This document shows, piece by piece, positions 13,645 to 19,948 of a stretch of 20,518 nt of DNA. The stretch's first letter is position 1. Every line of letters starts with the position of its first letter. The translations under genes and the position numbers were made by a program. This DNA comes from a virus. The stretch is from the IMG/VR virus record IMGVR_UViG_3300042894_005515, positions 1 through 20,518 of that record; one strand, given 5' to 3'. Below the pieces are notes generated by a model. It was not told the origin of the DNA and ran no database searches. It saw only the letters and a program-made list of their open reading frames with translations.

Positions 13645-14406
13645 ATGAGTATAGAAAAAAAGATTTGGCAGACCTACGAAACAACTTTTGATGAATTGCC
13701 AATTTACGCTAAAGAAAGCGTAGGAACATGGACTTATCAGAATCCAGAATGGGCTTATGGCTACATGAGTGGACAAGATAGGGAAAACTTCTTTAAGGAG
13801 CACTTTGACTCAAAAACATATGAGATATATGTAAACTTGCCTTTAGGAGTAATGAAAGCTGGCTTGTGGAGATTTGCTATTCTTTATATTCATGGTGGAA
13901 TATATACAGATATGGATACTCACTGCAAGGCCCCAGTAGATACTTGGCTAAACTCTGAATACGATATGATTTTAGATATCGAAAGAGATACCCCATGGCT
14001 AGCAACTCAAACAATTGCAGCTAAAGCTGGACATCCGCTATTAAAGGCAGCCATAGACCTTTGCGTTGAAAGATGTTCTGAAGGAATTATTGAGCATAAT
14101 CATATGGTTCATTACTATACCGATGTTCAAATGTTTACAGATGCATTATATAAAAAATTAGGCGTTGAGCCTTATCAAAAACACATAAATGAGTGGGCCC
14201 CAGAACTTATGGAAATGGACTTTCTAAAAGAAAATAAAGTAAAAATTCTTTATGGAGAAGAAGCCAGAAGGCTATTAGATAAAGATGTAGTTCATCTTTA
14301 TTGGGGAGATGACAGGGAAGCAGGATGGATTGCTTGGAAAAAAGATCCTCGTGTAAATGAATCTTATCCTAATGGATTTAATCCTCATGAATGGGAAAAA
14401 GAATGA
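13645..14406 (+). CDS. Glycosyltransferase, GT32 family
   Basis: This 253-residue enzyme has the GT32 (OCH1-like, sugar-binding DXD) signature. KKIWQTYETT near the N-terminus stands where the family has IP+IWQTW. AGLWRFAILYIHGGIYTDMD follows, with catalytic Asp89-x-Asp91. The family transfers a sugar from a nucleotide-sugar donor; the acceptor is not evident. AAGGAGA upstream of ATG 13645 is a strong ribosome-binding site. No signal peptide or membrane segment, so cytoplasmic. The nucleotidyltransferase immediately downstream could make its donor, and an Nmad1-like gene follows. Decoration of virions, host surface or modified DNA are all possible. Confidence 0.85.
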   Translation: MSIEKKIWQTYETTFDELPIYAKESVGTWTYQNPEWAYGYMSGQDRENFFKEHFDSKTYEIYVNLPLGVMKAGLWRFAILYIHGGIYTDMDTHCKAPVDTWLNSEYDMILDIERDTPWLATQTIAAKAGHPLLKAAIDLCVERCSEGIIEHNHMVHYYTDVQMFTDALYKKLGVEPYQKHINEWAPELMEMDFLKENKVKILYGEEARRLLDKDVVHLYWGDDREAGWIAWKKDPRVNESYPNGFNPHEWEKE

Positions 14407-15065
14407 GTGTTATAGGAGTATTACCAGCGTCTGGAAAAGCATCTAGAATCGGTGGGATTCCTAAATTTTGTTTACCTATATCAGATGAAAGATCTCTTTT
14501 GCAATGGCACGTAGAGCAAATGCTTGAACTGTGTGATGAGGTTAGAGTTTCTACAAGAGCTGAATGGGTTCCAATTATTCAAAATATGGATATGAACATT
14601 AAGCTAATTGTTCGTGAGCCGTCAACAATGTCTGATGCAGTAAAGTTTATGGTTGGCGAGTATAACGATACAGTGCTTATTGGAATGCCAGATACATATA
14701 TATTAAACGCACCTGGAAATATATACAAGCCTTTATTTAAAGAAGATACTGCCGATCTTGTTTTAGGAATTTGGGAATGCGGAGAAGTATTAAAGGGACG
14801 TGTTGGCCAAGTTTTGGTATCCCACGATAAAGTAATTGATTCAGAAGATAAGGTAGATAATTGTGATTATCCAGATATGTGGGGGACTATGCTATTCCGC
14901 AAAAATATGATAAGATACATAGATACAACACTAGATCATCCAGGAAAACAATTAAAGGAATGGATATCTAGGGGTTCTAATATTAAAGCGGTAAGACCAG
15001 GCGGACAGTATATGGATATTGGAACGCTAAGAGGACTTAAACAATTATACAAAGAAATGGAATAG
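14403..15065 (+). CDS. Sugar nucleotidyltransferase
   Basis: This 220-residue protein belongs to the NTP_transferase superfamily (GlmU/RmlA-like), which makes NDP-sugars from sugar-1-phosphate and NTP. The N-terminal GVLPASGKASRIGGIPKFCLPI region (residues about 5-26) carries the nucleotide-binding Gly-rich loop with Arg15 and Lys21. IGMPDTYI places a metal Asp at 97. No acyltransferase domain is present, so it is the catalytic domain alone. The frame is open to ATG 14391; I choose ATG 14403 because it overlaps the upstream stop as ATGA, like its neighbours. It likely works with the GT32 gene just upstream. Confidence 0.85.
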   Translation: MSVIGVLPASGKASRIGGIPKFCLPISDERSLLQWHVEQMLELCDEVRVSTRAEWVPIIQNMDMNIKLIVREPSTMSDAVKFMVGEYNDTVLIGMPDTYILNAPGNIYKPLFKEDTADLVLGIWECGEVLKGRVGQVLVSHDKVIDSEDKVDNCDYPDMWGTMLFRKNMIRYIDTTLDHPGKQLKEWISRGSNIKAVRPGGQYMDIGTLRGLKQLYKEME

Positions 15066-15067
15066 TA

Positions 15068-15391
15068 ATGCTAAAACCAGTATATAAAGATGTTAAAAAT
15101 TTTCATTACGATGATTTATATTTACATGCCGTATCAGCGCCAGCTGGACATAAAATTTTAAATGCATGCTTAGAGGTTGCTCAAATGCTTATTGAAAAAA
15201 ACATATCTTATGGAAATTCAGCATTAGATCCCATTAGAATATTTTCAACGGCGGATTCAACAGAGCAATTAAAGGTTCGTATTGATGATAAATTAAATAG
15301 GGTTAAAAATAATCAAGGATTTGCAGGAGACAATGACATAGATGACCTAATTGGGTATCTATTGTTGTATAAAATAGCTAAATCTAATTGA
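15068..15391 (+). CDS. Nmad1 (DUF1599)-like protein
   Basis: This 107-residue helical protein has the pattern I associate with DUF1599, also called nucleotide modification associated domain 1: KNISYGNSALDPIRIF near 46-61, VRIDDKLNRVKN near 74-85, and a C-terminal DDLIGYLLLYKI. The family occurs in phages and has been linked by genome context to nucleotide or base modification; its reaction is not established. It ends the GT32-nucleotidyltransferase operon, only two bases after the upstream stop, and its stop codon overlaps the -35 of the terminase promoter. The family call is from memory of the pattern. Confidence 0.65.
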   Translation: MLKPVYKDVKNFHYDDLYLHAVSAPAGHKILNACLEVAQMLIEKNISYGNSALDPIRIFSTADSTEQLKVRIDDKLNRVKNNQGFAGDNDIDDLIGYLLLYKIAKSN

Positions 15392-15416
15392 CTTTTTAGT
15401 CAACTAGAATTATACT
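15388..15416 (+). promoter_or_regulatory. Terminase promoter with inverted repeat, leaderless start
   Basis: TTGACT (15388-15393), a 17-base spacer and TATACT (15411-15416) make a strong promoter. The expected transcription start is 15423-15424, the A of the terminase start codon, and no Shine-Dalgarno is visible. TTGACT and AGTCAA (15398-15403) form a perfect inverted repeat with a TTTT centre over the -35, a possible operator. Confidence 0.7.
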
Positions 15417-15423
15417 CTAATAT

Positions 15424-15960
15424 ATGGAAATTGAATTATCAGATCATTTTGATCGAATGAACAAGGTTGTTGGTGAATTGCTTAAGGGCAATAATCCCAC
15501 CAGCATTGCCGCAATTACTGGATTACAAAGAAAAGAAGTAATTGAATTAATTGATGAGTGGAAGACTGTTGTTCACAATGATACTAGCACAAGGGAGAGG
15601 GCAAAAGAAGCTATCTCTGGTGCAGATCAACACTATGCAATGCTCATTAAAGAGGCCTGGAAGACCGTAGAGGATGCCGATCAAGCAGGACAACTAAATG
15701 TTAAGGCAACTGCTTTAAAGCTTATTGCAGACATCGAGGGTAAAAGAATAGGAATGCTTCAAGAGGTTGGCCTTTTAGATAATGCAGAAATTGCTACACA
15801 GATTGCCGAAACAGAACATAAACAAGAAATACTTATTAAAATATTAAAAGAGGTAACAGCAAGTTGCCCTAAATGTAAAATGGATGTTGCTAAAAGATTG
15901 TCTCAAATTACTGGGATAGTTGAGCCAATAGAAATCATTGAGGAAGTAAGTGGATCTTAA
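15424..15960 (+). CDS. Putative terminase small subunit
   Basis: This 178-residue protein directly precedes and overlaps the large terminase gene. The N-terminal part (about 1-45) contains an HTH-like segment, NNPTSIAAITGLQRKEVIELIDEW, as in small terminases that recognise packaging DNA. The middle is a long helical region (KEAISGADQHYAMLIKEAW, then LKLIADIEGKRIGMLQEVGLL) suited to ring oligomerisation. A CPKC knuckle near 145-148 and a Glu-rich end follow. The ATG sits exactly where the promoter would start transcription, so this mRNA is probably leaderless. The assignment rests on position plus HTH and helical layout. Confidence 0.75.
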   Translation: MEIELSDHFDRMNKVVGELLKGNNPTSIAAITGLQRKEVIELIDEWKTVVHNDTSTRERAKEAISGADQHYAMLIKEAWKTVEDADQAGQLNVKATALKLIADIEGKRIGMLQEVGLLDNAEIATQIAETEHKQEILIKILKEVTASCPKCKMDVAKRLSQITGIVEPIEIIEEVSGS

Positions 15961-17749
15961 TTTTAATGACCTTATTGACATACTTGACGGCGAAGAGTTT
16001 GACGAAAAGCCAGTCGATCTAAGAACTTTTGTAAGACATCCAGACTATTTAGGTTTACCAGAATTATCGGAATATCAATATACCTTAATTGAAAAAAGCT
16101 CACAAATTTATAAAGAGTCTACGCTAATAAAGTTATTTGGAGAATCAGAAGGAAAAATACGGTTTAAACAAACTGCAAATGAGATTGTAGCTCAATTAGG
16201 AAAAGGCTCTGGGAAAGACTATTGTTCTACAATTGCAGTTGCCTACACTGTATATTTGTTACTGTGCCTTAAAGATCCAGCAGCTTATTACGGCAAGCCG
16301 CCTGGAGATTCAATAGATATAATTAATATTGCTATTAACGCACAACAGGCAAGCAATGTTTTCTTTAAAGGATTTAAAACCAGAATAGATAAGTCACCTT
16401 GGTTTATTGGTAAGTATACCGATAAAGCATCAGAAATTAAATTTAATAAAAATATTACAGTTCATTCAGGCCACTCAGAAAGAGAAGCGTGGGAGGGTTA
16501 CAACGTAATCATAGTAATCCTAGATGAAATTTCAGGATTTAGTATTGAAAATACTACTGGTCACGATCAGGCTAAAACTGGCGGTGCGATATATGATATG
16601 TATAGGGCATCAGTTGATTCCCGTTTCCCAGACTTCGGTAAAGTAATTTTGCTCTCATTTCCAAGATATAAAAACGACTATATACAACAGAGATATGACG
16701 CAGTTGTAGCCGACAAAGAAGTGGTTATTAAGTCTCATAGATTTAAGATGGACGATGACTTGCCAGACAATACAGAAGGAAATGAATTTGATATAGATTG
16801 GGAAGAAGATCATATTATTTCATATAAAATACCTAAAGTGTATGCTTTAAAAAGACCAACATGGGATGTTAATCCAGTAAGAAAAATAGATGATTTTAAA
16901 ACAGCATTCTACACAAATCCTCAGGACGCATTGTCTAGATTTGCCTGCATGCCACCAGATGCTATTGATGCATTTTTTAAATCAAAAGAAAAAATTGAAA
17001 AAGCATTTAATATTGGTCAGCTAGCCGTAGATAGCTTTGGCAGATTAGAAGAGTGGTTTATACCAGATCCAGATAAAGAATATTTTATTCACGTAGACTT
17101 AGCGCAAAAACACGACCATTGTGCTGTATCTATGTCACACGTTCAAAAATGGGTAAACATAAAAATAACAAGTGACTACTCGCAACCAGCCCCGATAGTA
17201 GAAATAGATGCTGTTAGATATTGGACCCCGACTAAAGATAAATCTGTAGATTTTACTGAAGTAAAAGATTATATTCTTTCATTAAAAACACGAGGATTTA
17301 AAATTAAAGTGTGTACTTTTGACAGATGGAATTCTCATGACATGATGCAACAACTAAAACAATATGGCATCAATACAGAAATTCTATCTGTCGCTAAAAA
17401 ACATTATGACGATATGGCAATGATAGTAGCGGAAGAAAGATTAATTGGCCCATACATTCAATTACTTATAGATGAATTATTGCAATTAAAAATTATGAGA
17501 GATAAAGTTGATCACCCAAGAAAAGGCTCAAAAGATTTAGCAGACGCTGTCTGTGGCTCAATATACAATGCAATAAAAAGAAGTAAATTTAACTCTGAGC
17601 AAGAGATTAAAATACATACTTATCAATCTATGAGTTACGACAACGACTTTGCTAGAGATGATAACGATACTACGGTTACAAATATGATTAAGGCACCACA
17701 TATGCCAGATAGGTTAAGGGAAGCGATGGATAGGATGATGATAATATGA
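15950..17749 (+). CDS. terL: Terminase large subunit
   Basis: This 599-residue packaging motor translocates DNA into the prohead and cuts it. The ATPase domain has Walker A QLGKGSGKD (82-90), ending in Asp instead of Ser/Thr, a variant seen in some phage terminases, and Walker B IVILDE with Asp192-Glu193. The C-terminal RNase H-like nuclease has three acidic positions: Asp383 in HVDLAQ, Asp458 in TFDRWNS, and Asp529/Asp532 in DLADAV. The start is GTG 15950 with GAGGAAG just upstream, overlapping the small subunit by 11 bases. It anchors the window as a tailed phage. Confidence 0.93.
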   Translation: MDLNFNDLIDILDGEEFDEKPVDLRTFVRHPDYLGLPELSEYQYTLIEKSSQIYKESTLIKLFGESEGKIRFKQTANEIVAQLGKGSGKDYCSTIAVAYTVYLLLCLKDPAAYYGKPPGDSIDIINIAINAQQASNVFFKGFKTRIDKSPWFIGKYTDKASEIKFNKNITVHSGHSEREAWEGYNVIIVILDEISGFSIENTTGHDQAKTGGAIYDMYRASVDSRFPDFGKVILLSFPRYKNDYIQQRYDAVVADKEVVIKSHRFKMDDDLPDNTEGNEFDIDWEEDHIISYKIPKVYALKRPTWDVNPVRKIDDFKTAFYTNPQDALSRFACMPPDAIDAFFKSKEKIEKAFNIGQLAVDSFGRLEEWFIPDPDKEYFIHVDLAQKHDHCAVSMSHVQKWVNIKITSDYSQPAPIVEIDAVRYWTPTKDKSVDFTEVKDYILSLKTRGFKIKVCTFDRWNSHDMMQQLKQYGINTEILSVAKKHYDDMAMIVAEERLIGPYIQLLIDELLQLKIMRDKVDHPRKGSKDLADAVCGSIYNAIKRSKFNSEQEIKIHTYQSMSYDNDFARDDNDTTVTNMIKAPHMPDRLREAMDRMMII

Positions 17750-17997
17750 GTACTTACCAAGAAAAAGCTAAAGAGTGTAAATGCTGTGGAAAGCATGTTC
17801 CACTTCCAACTGTATTAAAAGAATATAATAACATGCTTCTATGCCCTACCACATTTGCCAATGTAATGGAGTACAAAAGAATATGGAAAGCTTTGGGGGT
17901 CAGGCCAAAAGGCAATACTAGAAAGCATTTTTCTGAATATGTTCAACAGATAGTAGAGACCACTATTGACAAAAATGATGATGGAACATTACAGTAA
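17746..17997 (+). CDS. Small Cys-rich protein after terminase
   Basis: This 83-residue protein overlaps the terminase stop (ATGA). CKCCGKH near residues 11-17 and Cys33 in LLCPTT suggest a zinc-binding site. The remainder is helical, with a basic stretch (ALGVRPKGNTRKHFSEY). It is similar in style to small zinc-ribbon proteins found beside phage portal or terminase genes, but I do not recognise the family. Co-transcribed with terminase. Confidence 0.6.
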   Translation: MSTYQEKAKECKCCGKHVPLPTVLKEYNNMLLCPTTFANVMEYKRIWKALGVRPKGNTRKHFSEYVQQIVETTIDKNDDGTLQ

Positions 17998-18010
17998 AAA
18001 GAGGTATAAT
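17982..18010 (+). promoter_or_regulatory. Promoter with leaderless start for the 18017 gene
   Basis: TATAAT (18005-18010) has a weak -35-like TGGAAC (17982-17987) 17 bases upstream. The expected start at about 18017 is the A of the in-frame ATG. No Shine-Dalgarno is present, so this looks like a second leaderless transcript. Confidence 0.55.
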
Positions 18011-18016
18011 GTAGAT

Positions 18017-18346
18017 ATGGAAAATGATGATATCATTGGTAATTCAGATGATGAAAGACTTGAATATTATTTAAGCATTGGTGTTGTAGAATTAGAAGGC
18101 GTAGATGAAAGCGGAGAAATTATTTATTCTATTAATGAAAGTGCAAAAGAGTTGGCTCCAGAATTATGGGAGTCTCACGAACAGCATATAGATAAATCTC
18201 TAATTGATTTATACAATAAAGACTTATTGTCTGTAGAGTATGATGAAAATTTAGAAGCCACATTTATATTAAGCCCAGAAGGAAAAGCTCTTGCAAAAGA
18301 GTATGGGTTAATAGAGCTGTTTGATAAAGAAATACCAAACGATTAG
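18017..18346 (+). CDS. Acidic hypothetical protein
   Basis: This 109-residue protein is very rich in Asp and Glu (ENDDIIGNSDDERLEYY at the start, FDKEIPND at the end). It is probably helical with beta segments (GEIIYSINESAKEL, then EATFILSPEGKALAKEYGLIELF); the last part looks like a winged-helix fragment. The frame is open back to a TTG at 17966. I choose ATG 18017 because the preceding gene ends at 17997 and a TATAAT lies exactly seven bases upstream, giving a leaderless mRNA. Function unknown; the charge would suit a DNA mimic or scaffold-like partner, but nothing supports that specifically. Confidence 0.6.
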   Translation: MENDDIIGNSDDERLEYYLSIGVVELEGVDESGEIIYSINESAKELAPELWESHEQHIDKSLIDLYNKDLLSVEYDENLEATFILSPEGKALAKEYGLIELFDKEIPND

Positions 18347-18354
18347 GAGATAAA

Positions 18355-18534
18355 ATGCCATACAGTGTTAAGCAAAACGTAGCGGGCTGCACAGGATATG
18401 CAGTTGTAAACGATGAAGGCGAATTAAAAGGTTGTCATCCAGGTAAAACTGCAGCAATGGCTCAAATGAGAGCTTTATATGCAGCTACAGAAGATGAACA
18501 AAAAATGCAAGATAAGAAAAAGAAAATATACTAA
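18355..18534 (+). CDS. Small 'GCH...ALYA' domain protein
   Basis: This 59-residue frame has AGGAGA overlapping the previous stop. The sequence runs from GCTGYAVVNDEG through GCHPGKTAAMAQMRALYAA to a Lys-rich end. This matches a short conserved phage module ('Y/WAVV...GCH.t...A..Q..ALYA') that I have seen at the start of prohead protease or capsid-region proteins, often in actinophages. Here it stands alone. Its role is not established; it may mark the nearby head-gene region. Confidence 0.65.
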   Translation: MPYSVKQNVAGCTGYAVVNDEGELKGCHPGKTAAMAQMRALYAATEDEQKMQDKKKKIY

Positions 18535-18542
18535 GGAGAAAA

Positions 18543-18695
18543 ATGTTTAAAAAAATAAAAGAAATTCTATTTCCAACCGTTACGGTTGTTATTCAAGAGA
18601 AGCCGTTGAAGGCTAAAACCAAAAAGGCCCCGAAGAAAAATGCCCCAAAAAAGAAGGCCCCAGTTAAAAAGAAAGTAAAGAAAAAAACTAAATAA
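18543..18695 (+). CDS. 50-residue lysine-rich histone-tail-like protein
   Basis: The small frame has AAGGAGAA overlapping the upstream stop. After a short hydrophobic start (FKKIKEILFPTVTVVIQEKP), the last 29 residues are almost only Lys, Ala and Pro in KAPKK/KKAP repeats with a few Val and Thr, as in histone H1 tails and some HU C-termini. Such tails neutralise and bundle DNA or bind RNA, without sequence specificity. It follows the terminase region, so a role in DNA condensation, or simply an exposed cationic tail, is possible. Confidence 0.6.
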   Translation: MFKKIKEILFPTVTVVIQEKPLKAKTKKAPKKNAPKKKAPVKKKVKKKTK

Positions 18696-18706
18696 TTTTA
18701 GTCAAT

Positions 18707-18736
18707 TTGCAAACCTAATAAGGGGTTTGATATAAT
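18707..18736 (+). promoter_or_regulatory. Hsp20 promoter with inverted repeat in the spacer
   Basis: TTGCAA (18707-18712), an 18-base spacer and extended -10 TGATATAAT (hexamer 18731-18736). CAAACC (18710-18715) and GGTTTG (18724-18729) form an inverted repeat inside the promoter. The predicted start is near 18743, inside the following hairpin. Confidence 0.65.
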
Positions 18737-18767
18737 ATATGCGGGTCGCCTAACGGGACCCGCATAT
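18737..18767 (+). promoter_or_regulatory. 5'-end leader hairpin of hsp20
   Basis: A perfect 11-bp inverted repeat (18737-18747 with 18757-18767). The loop GCCTAACGG can itself add a CC/GG pair around a UAAC tetraloop. If transcription starts near 18741-18743, the GC-rich top of this stem would be the 5' end of the RNA. No T-tract follows, and AAGGAGG (18783-18789) lies free downstream. It shares the 8-mer CGGGTCGC with the leader at 19268-19275. Confidence 0.7.
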
Positions 18768-18795
18768 TAACTTATTCGCTTGAAGGAGGAATAAA

Positions 18796-19218
18796 ATGGT
18801 AACAACATATACATGGGATCTTTTCAAGGATCCCTTTTTTATTGGATTCGATAGAGCTTTAGATACATGGAGCCACGCTCAAACAGTATCAAGTGCAACT
18901 AACTATCCACCATATAACGTAATCAAGGTAGACGAAGACAACTTTGTTGTCGAACTAGCAGTTGCTGGATTTGCTAAAACGGATATTGATGTATCAACAG
19001 CAGACAGCAAGCTCATTGTAAAGGGAGAATTAAACACAGAGGATAACGATTCGAAGTTTATCCATCGTGGAATTGCTGCCCGTAAATTTACTCGTGAGTG
19101 GGCCCTTGGTGAATATATGGAAGTAAAGGCAGCGGAACTAAAGGATGGAATGCTTAAGATTGATATTGTACGTATTCTGCCAGAAGAGAAGAAGCCAAAG
19201 AACATCAAGATCAAATAA
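18796..19218 (+). CDS. Small heat-shock protein, Hsp20 family
   Basis: This 140-residue protein has an alpha-crystallin domain from about residue 38 to 130. It contains VVELAVAGFAKTDIDV, then FIHRGIAARKFTREWAL, a LKDGMLKIDI edge (the family has GVL.I.iP) and a C-terminal NIKIK that stands in for the I-x-I anchor. Hsp20 proteins hold unfolding clients for refolding and occur in phages of aquatic bacteria; here it may protect virion assembly. A strong ribosome-binding site AAGGAGG (18783-18789) precedes ATG 18796. It has its own promoter and hairpin leader. The coding sequence appears less AT-rich than its neighbours, which may mean high expression or acquisition. Confidence 0.9.
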   Translation: MVTTYTWDLFKDPFFIGFDRALDTWSHAQTVSSATNYPPYNVIKVDEDNFVVELAVAGFAKTDIDVSTADSKLIVKGELNTEDNDSKFIHRGIAARKFTREWALGEYMEVKAAELKDGMLKIDIVRILPEEKKPKNIKIK

Positions 19219-19222
19219 ATAG

Positions 19223-19228
19223 TATAAT
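19223..19228 (+). promoter_or_regulatory. -10 box of the thermonuclease unit
   Basis: TATAAT lies just after the hsp20 stop, with no good -35. The expected start, about 19235, coincides exactly with the first paired base of the structured RNA that follows. Confidence 0.45.
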
Positions 19229-19234
19229 AGAAAT

Positions 19235-19315
19235 CTGCACCCCGTCACTGGGGAGTCGCAGGCTATTCGGGTCGCTACCCGAAGGATGGACCTGAGCACG
19301 TCCGCAAACTGCTCA
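19235..19315 (+). ncRNA. GC-rich structured leader RNA with predicted pseudoknot
   Basis: I counted 51 G or C in these 81 bases, in an AT-rich genome. Stem 1: CTGC (19235-19238) with GCAG (19258-19261), plus CCCC (19240-19243) with GGGG (19250-19253). Stem 2: TTCGGGT (19266-19272) with ACCCGAA (19277-19283), a 4-base loop. Stem 3: GGAC (19288-19291) with GTCC (19300-19303). Its loop TGAGCA (19293-19298) can pair with TGCTCA (19310-19315), making an H-type pseudoknot. A start codon and AAGGGG site follow at 19325-19337. I do not recognise a known riboswitch or ribozyme class, and it is not a tRNA. Confidence 0.65.
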
Positions 19316-19334
19316 TTTAAATTTAAGGGGAATA

Positions 19335-19739
19335 ATGTTTGAGTACAGAATTAAACAGATAACAAAAATTGTAGATGGAGACACAGTAGATGTCGACATA
19401 GATCTAGGATTTAGTATTTCATATGCTCAAAGACTTAGGCTGGCAGGTATTGATACACCAGAGTCTAGAACTACTGACAAGCTTGAAAAAACATTAGGCC
19501 TTGAATCAAAAGAATATCTTAAATCTAAATTTAAAGACGCAAAGGTTATAGTTGTAAAAACAGAAAAACCAGACAGCACAGAAAAGTATGGTCGCATACT
19601 TGGATGGATTTACATTGACGGCAACACAAAGTCTATTAACGAGCAGATGATTGAAGATGGATACGCTTGGGGATACATGGGGGATACTAAAGTAAAAGAT
19701 TTTGATGCTTTAGCAAAACAAAGAGCAAAGAAGAAGTAA
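19335..19739 (+). CDS. Thermonuclease (SNase family)
   Basis: This 134-residue staphylococcal-nuclease-like enzyme has Asp16 in VDGDTVD, Arg34, Asp39 and Glu42 in RLRLAGIDTPE, and Arg86 in KYGRILGW, matching the catalytic set Asp21/Arg35/Asp40/Glu43/Arg87. The family cleaves DNA and RNA with calcium. There is no signal peptide, so it would act inside the cell, perhaps on host DNA, or be carried in virions. AAGGGG (19325-19330) precedes ATG 19335. The structured leader immediately upstream suggests its expression is controlled. The FmdB-like gene begins on the next base after its stop. Confidence 0.9.
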   Translation: MFEYRIKQITKIVDGDTVDVDIDLGFSISYAQRLRLAGIDTPESRTTDKLEKTLGLESKEYLKSKFKDAKVIVVKTEKPDSTEKYGRILGWIYIDGNTKSINEQMIEDGYAWGYMGDTKVKDFDALAKQRAKKK

Positions 19740-19922
19740 ATGCCAATATACGAATACTCATGTGTAACCTGCGACAAATCATTAGAAGTTACTCGTAAGT
19801 TTGACGAAAAAGAAGTCGTCCCCCCTTGCCCTTCATGTGGGTATGGGATGGCAAGATCCTATGGAACAGTTGGGGTGCAGTTTAAGGGAAATGGTTTTTA
19901 CAAAACAGATAATCCTAAGTAA
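19740..19922 (+). CDS. FmdB-like zinc-ribbon protein
   Basis: This 60-residue protein starts with the canonical MPIYEYSC and has zinc pairs CVTC (8-11) and CPSC (30-33). It then has a Gly-rich C-terminus with FKGNGFYKTD, as in FmdB-family proteins. The family is annotated as regulatory but its exact job is unclear, and small phage versions are common. It begins directly after the thermonuclease stop, so it is co-transcribed and probably translationally coupled. Confidence 0.88.
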   Translation: MPIYEYSCVTCDKSLEVTRKFDEKEVVPPCPSCGYGMARSYGTVGVQFKGNGFYKTDNPK

Positions 19923-19948
19923 CTAAGATTATTTAAATAAGCAAACAT

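Noticed and set aside
17966-17971. Perfect TTGACA as -35 for the TATAAT at 18005
   Set aside because: The spacer would be 33 bases, far too long.
17966-18016. TTG start extending the 18017 protein
   Set aside because: It would overlap the preceding gene, and a TATAAT lies within the extension exactly seven bases before ATG 18017.
19235-19315. tRNA gene
   Set aside because: No cloverleaf, no T-loop consensus and no CCA-type acceptor pairing; the pairings seen form hairpins and a pseudoknot.
19929-19940. 12-base palindrome TTATTTAAATAA
   Set aside because: AT-only palindromes are expected by chance in this base composition; no T-tract or GC stem for a terminator.
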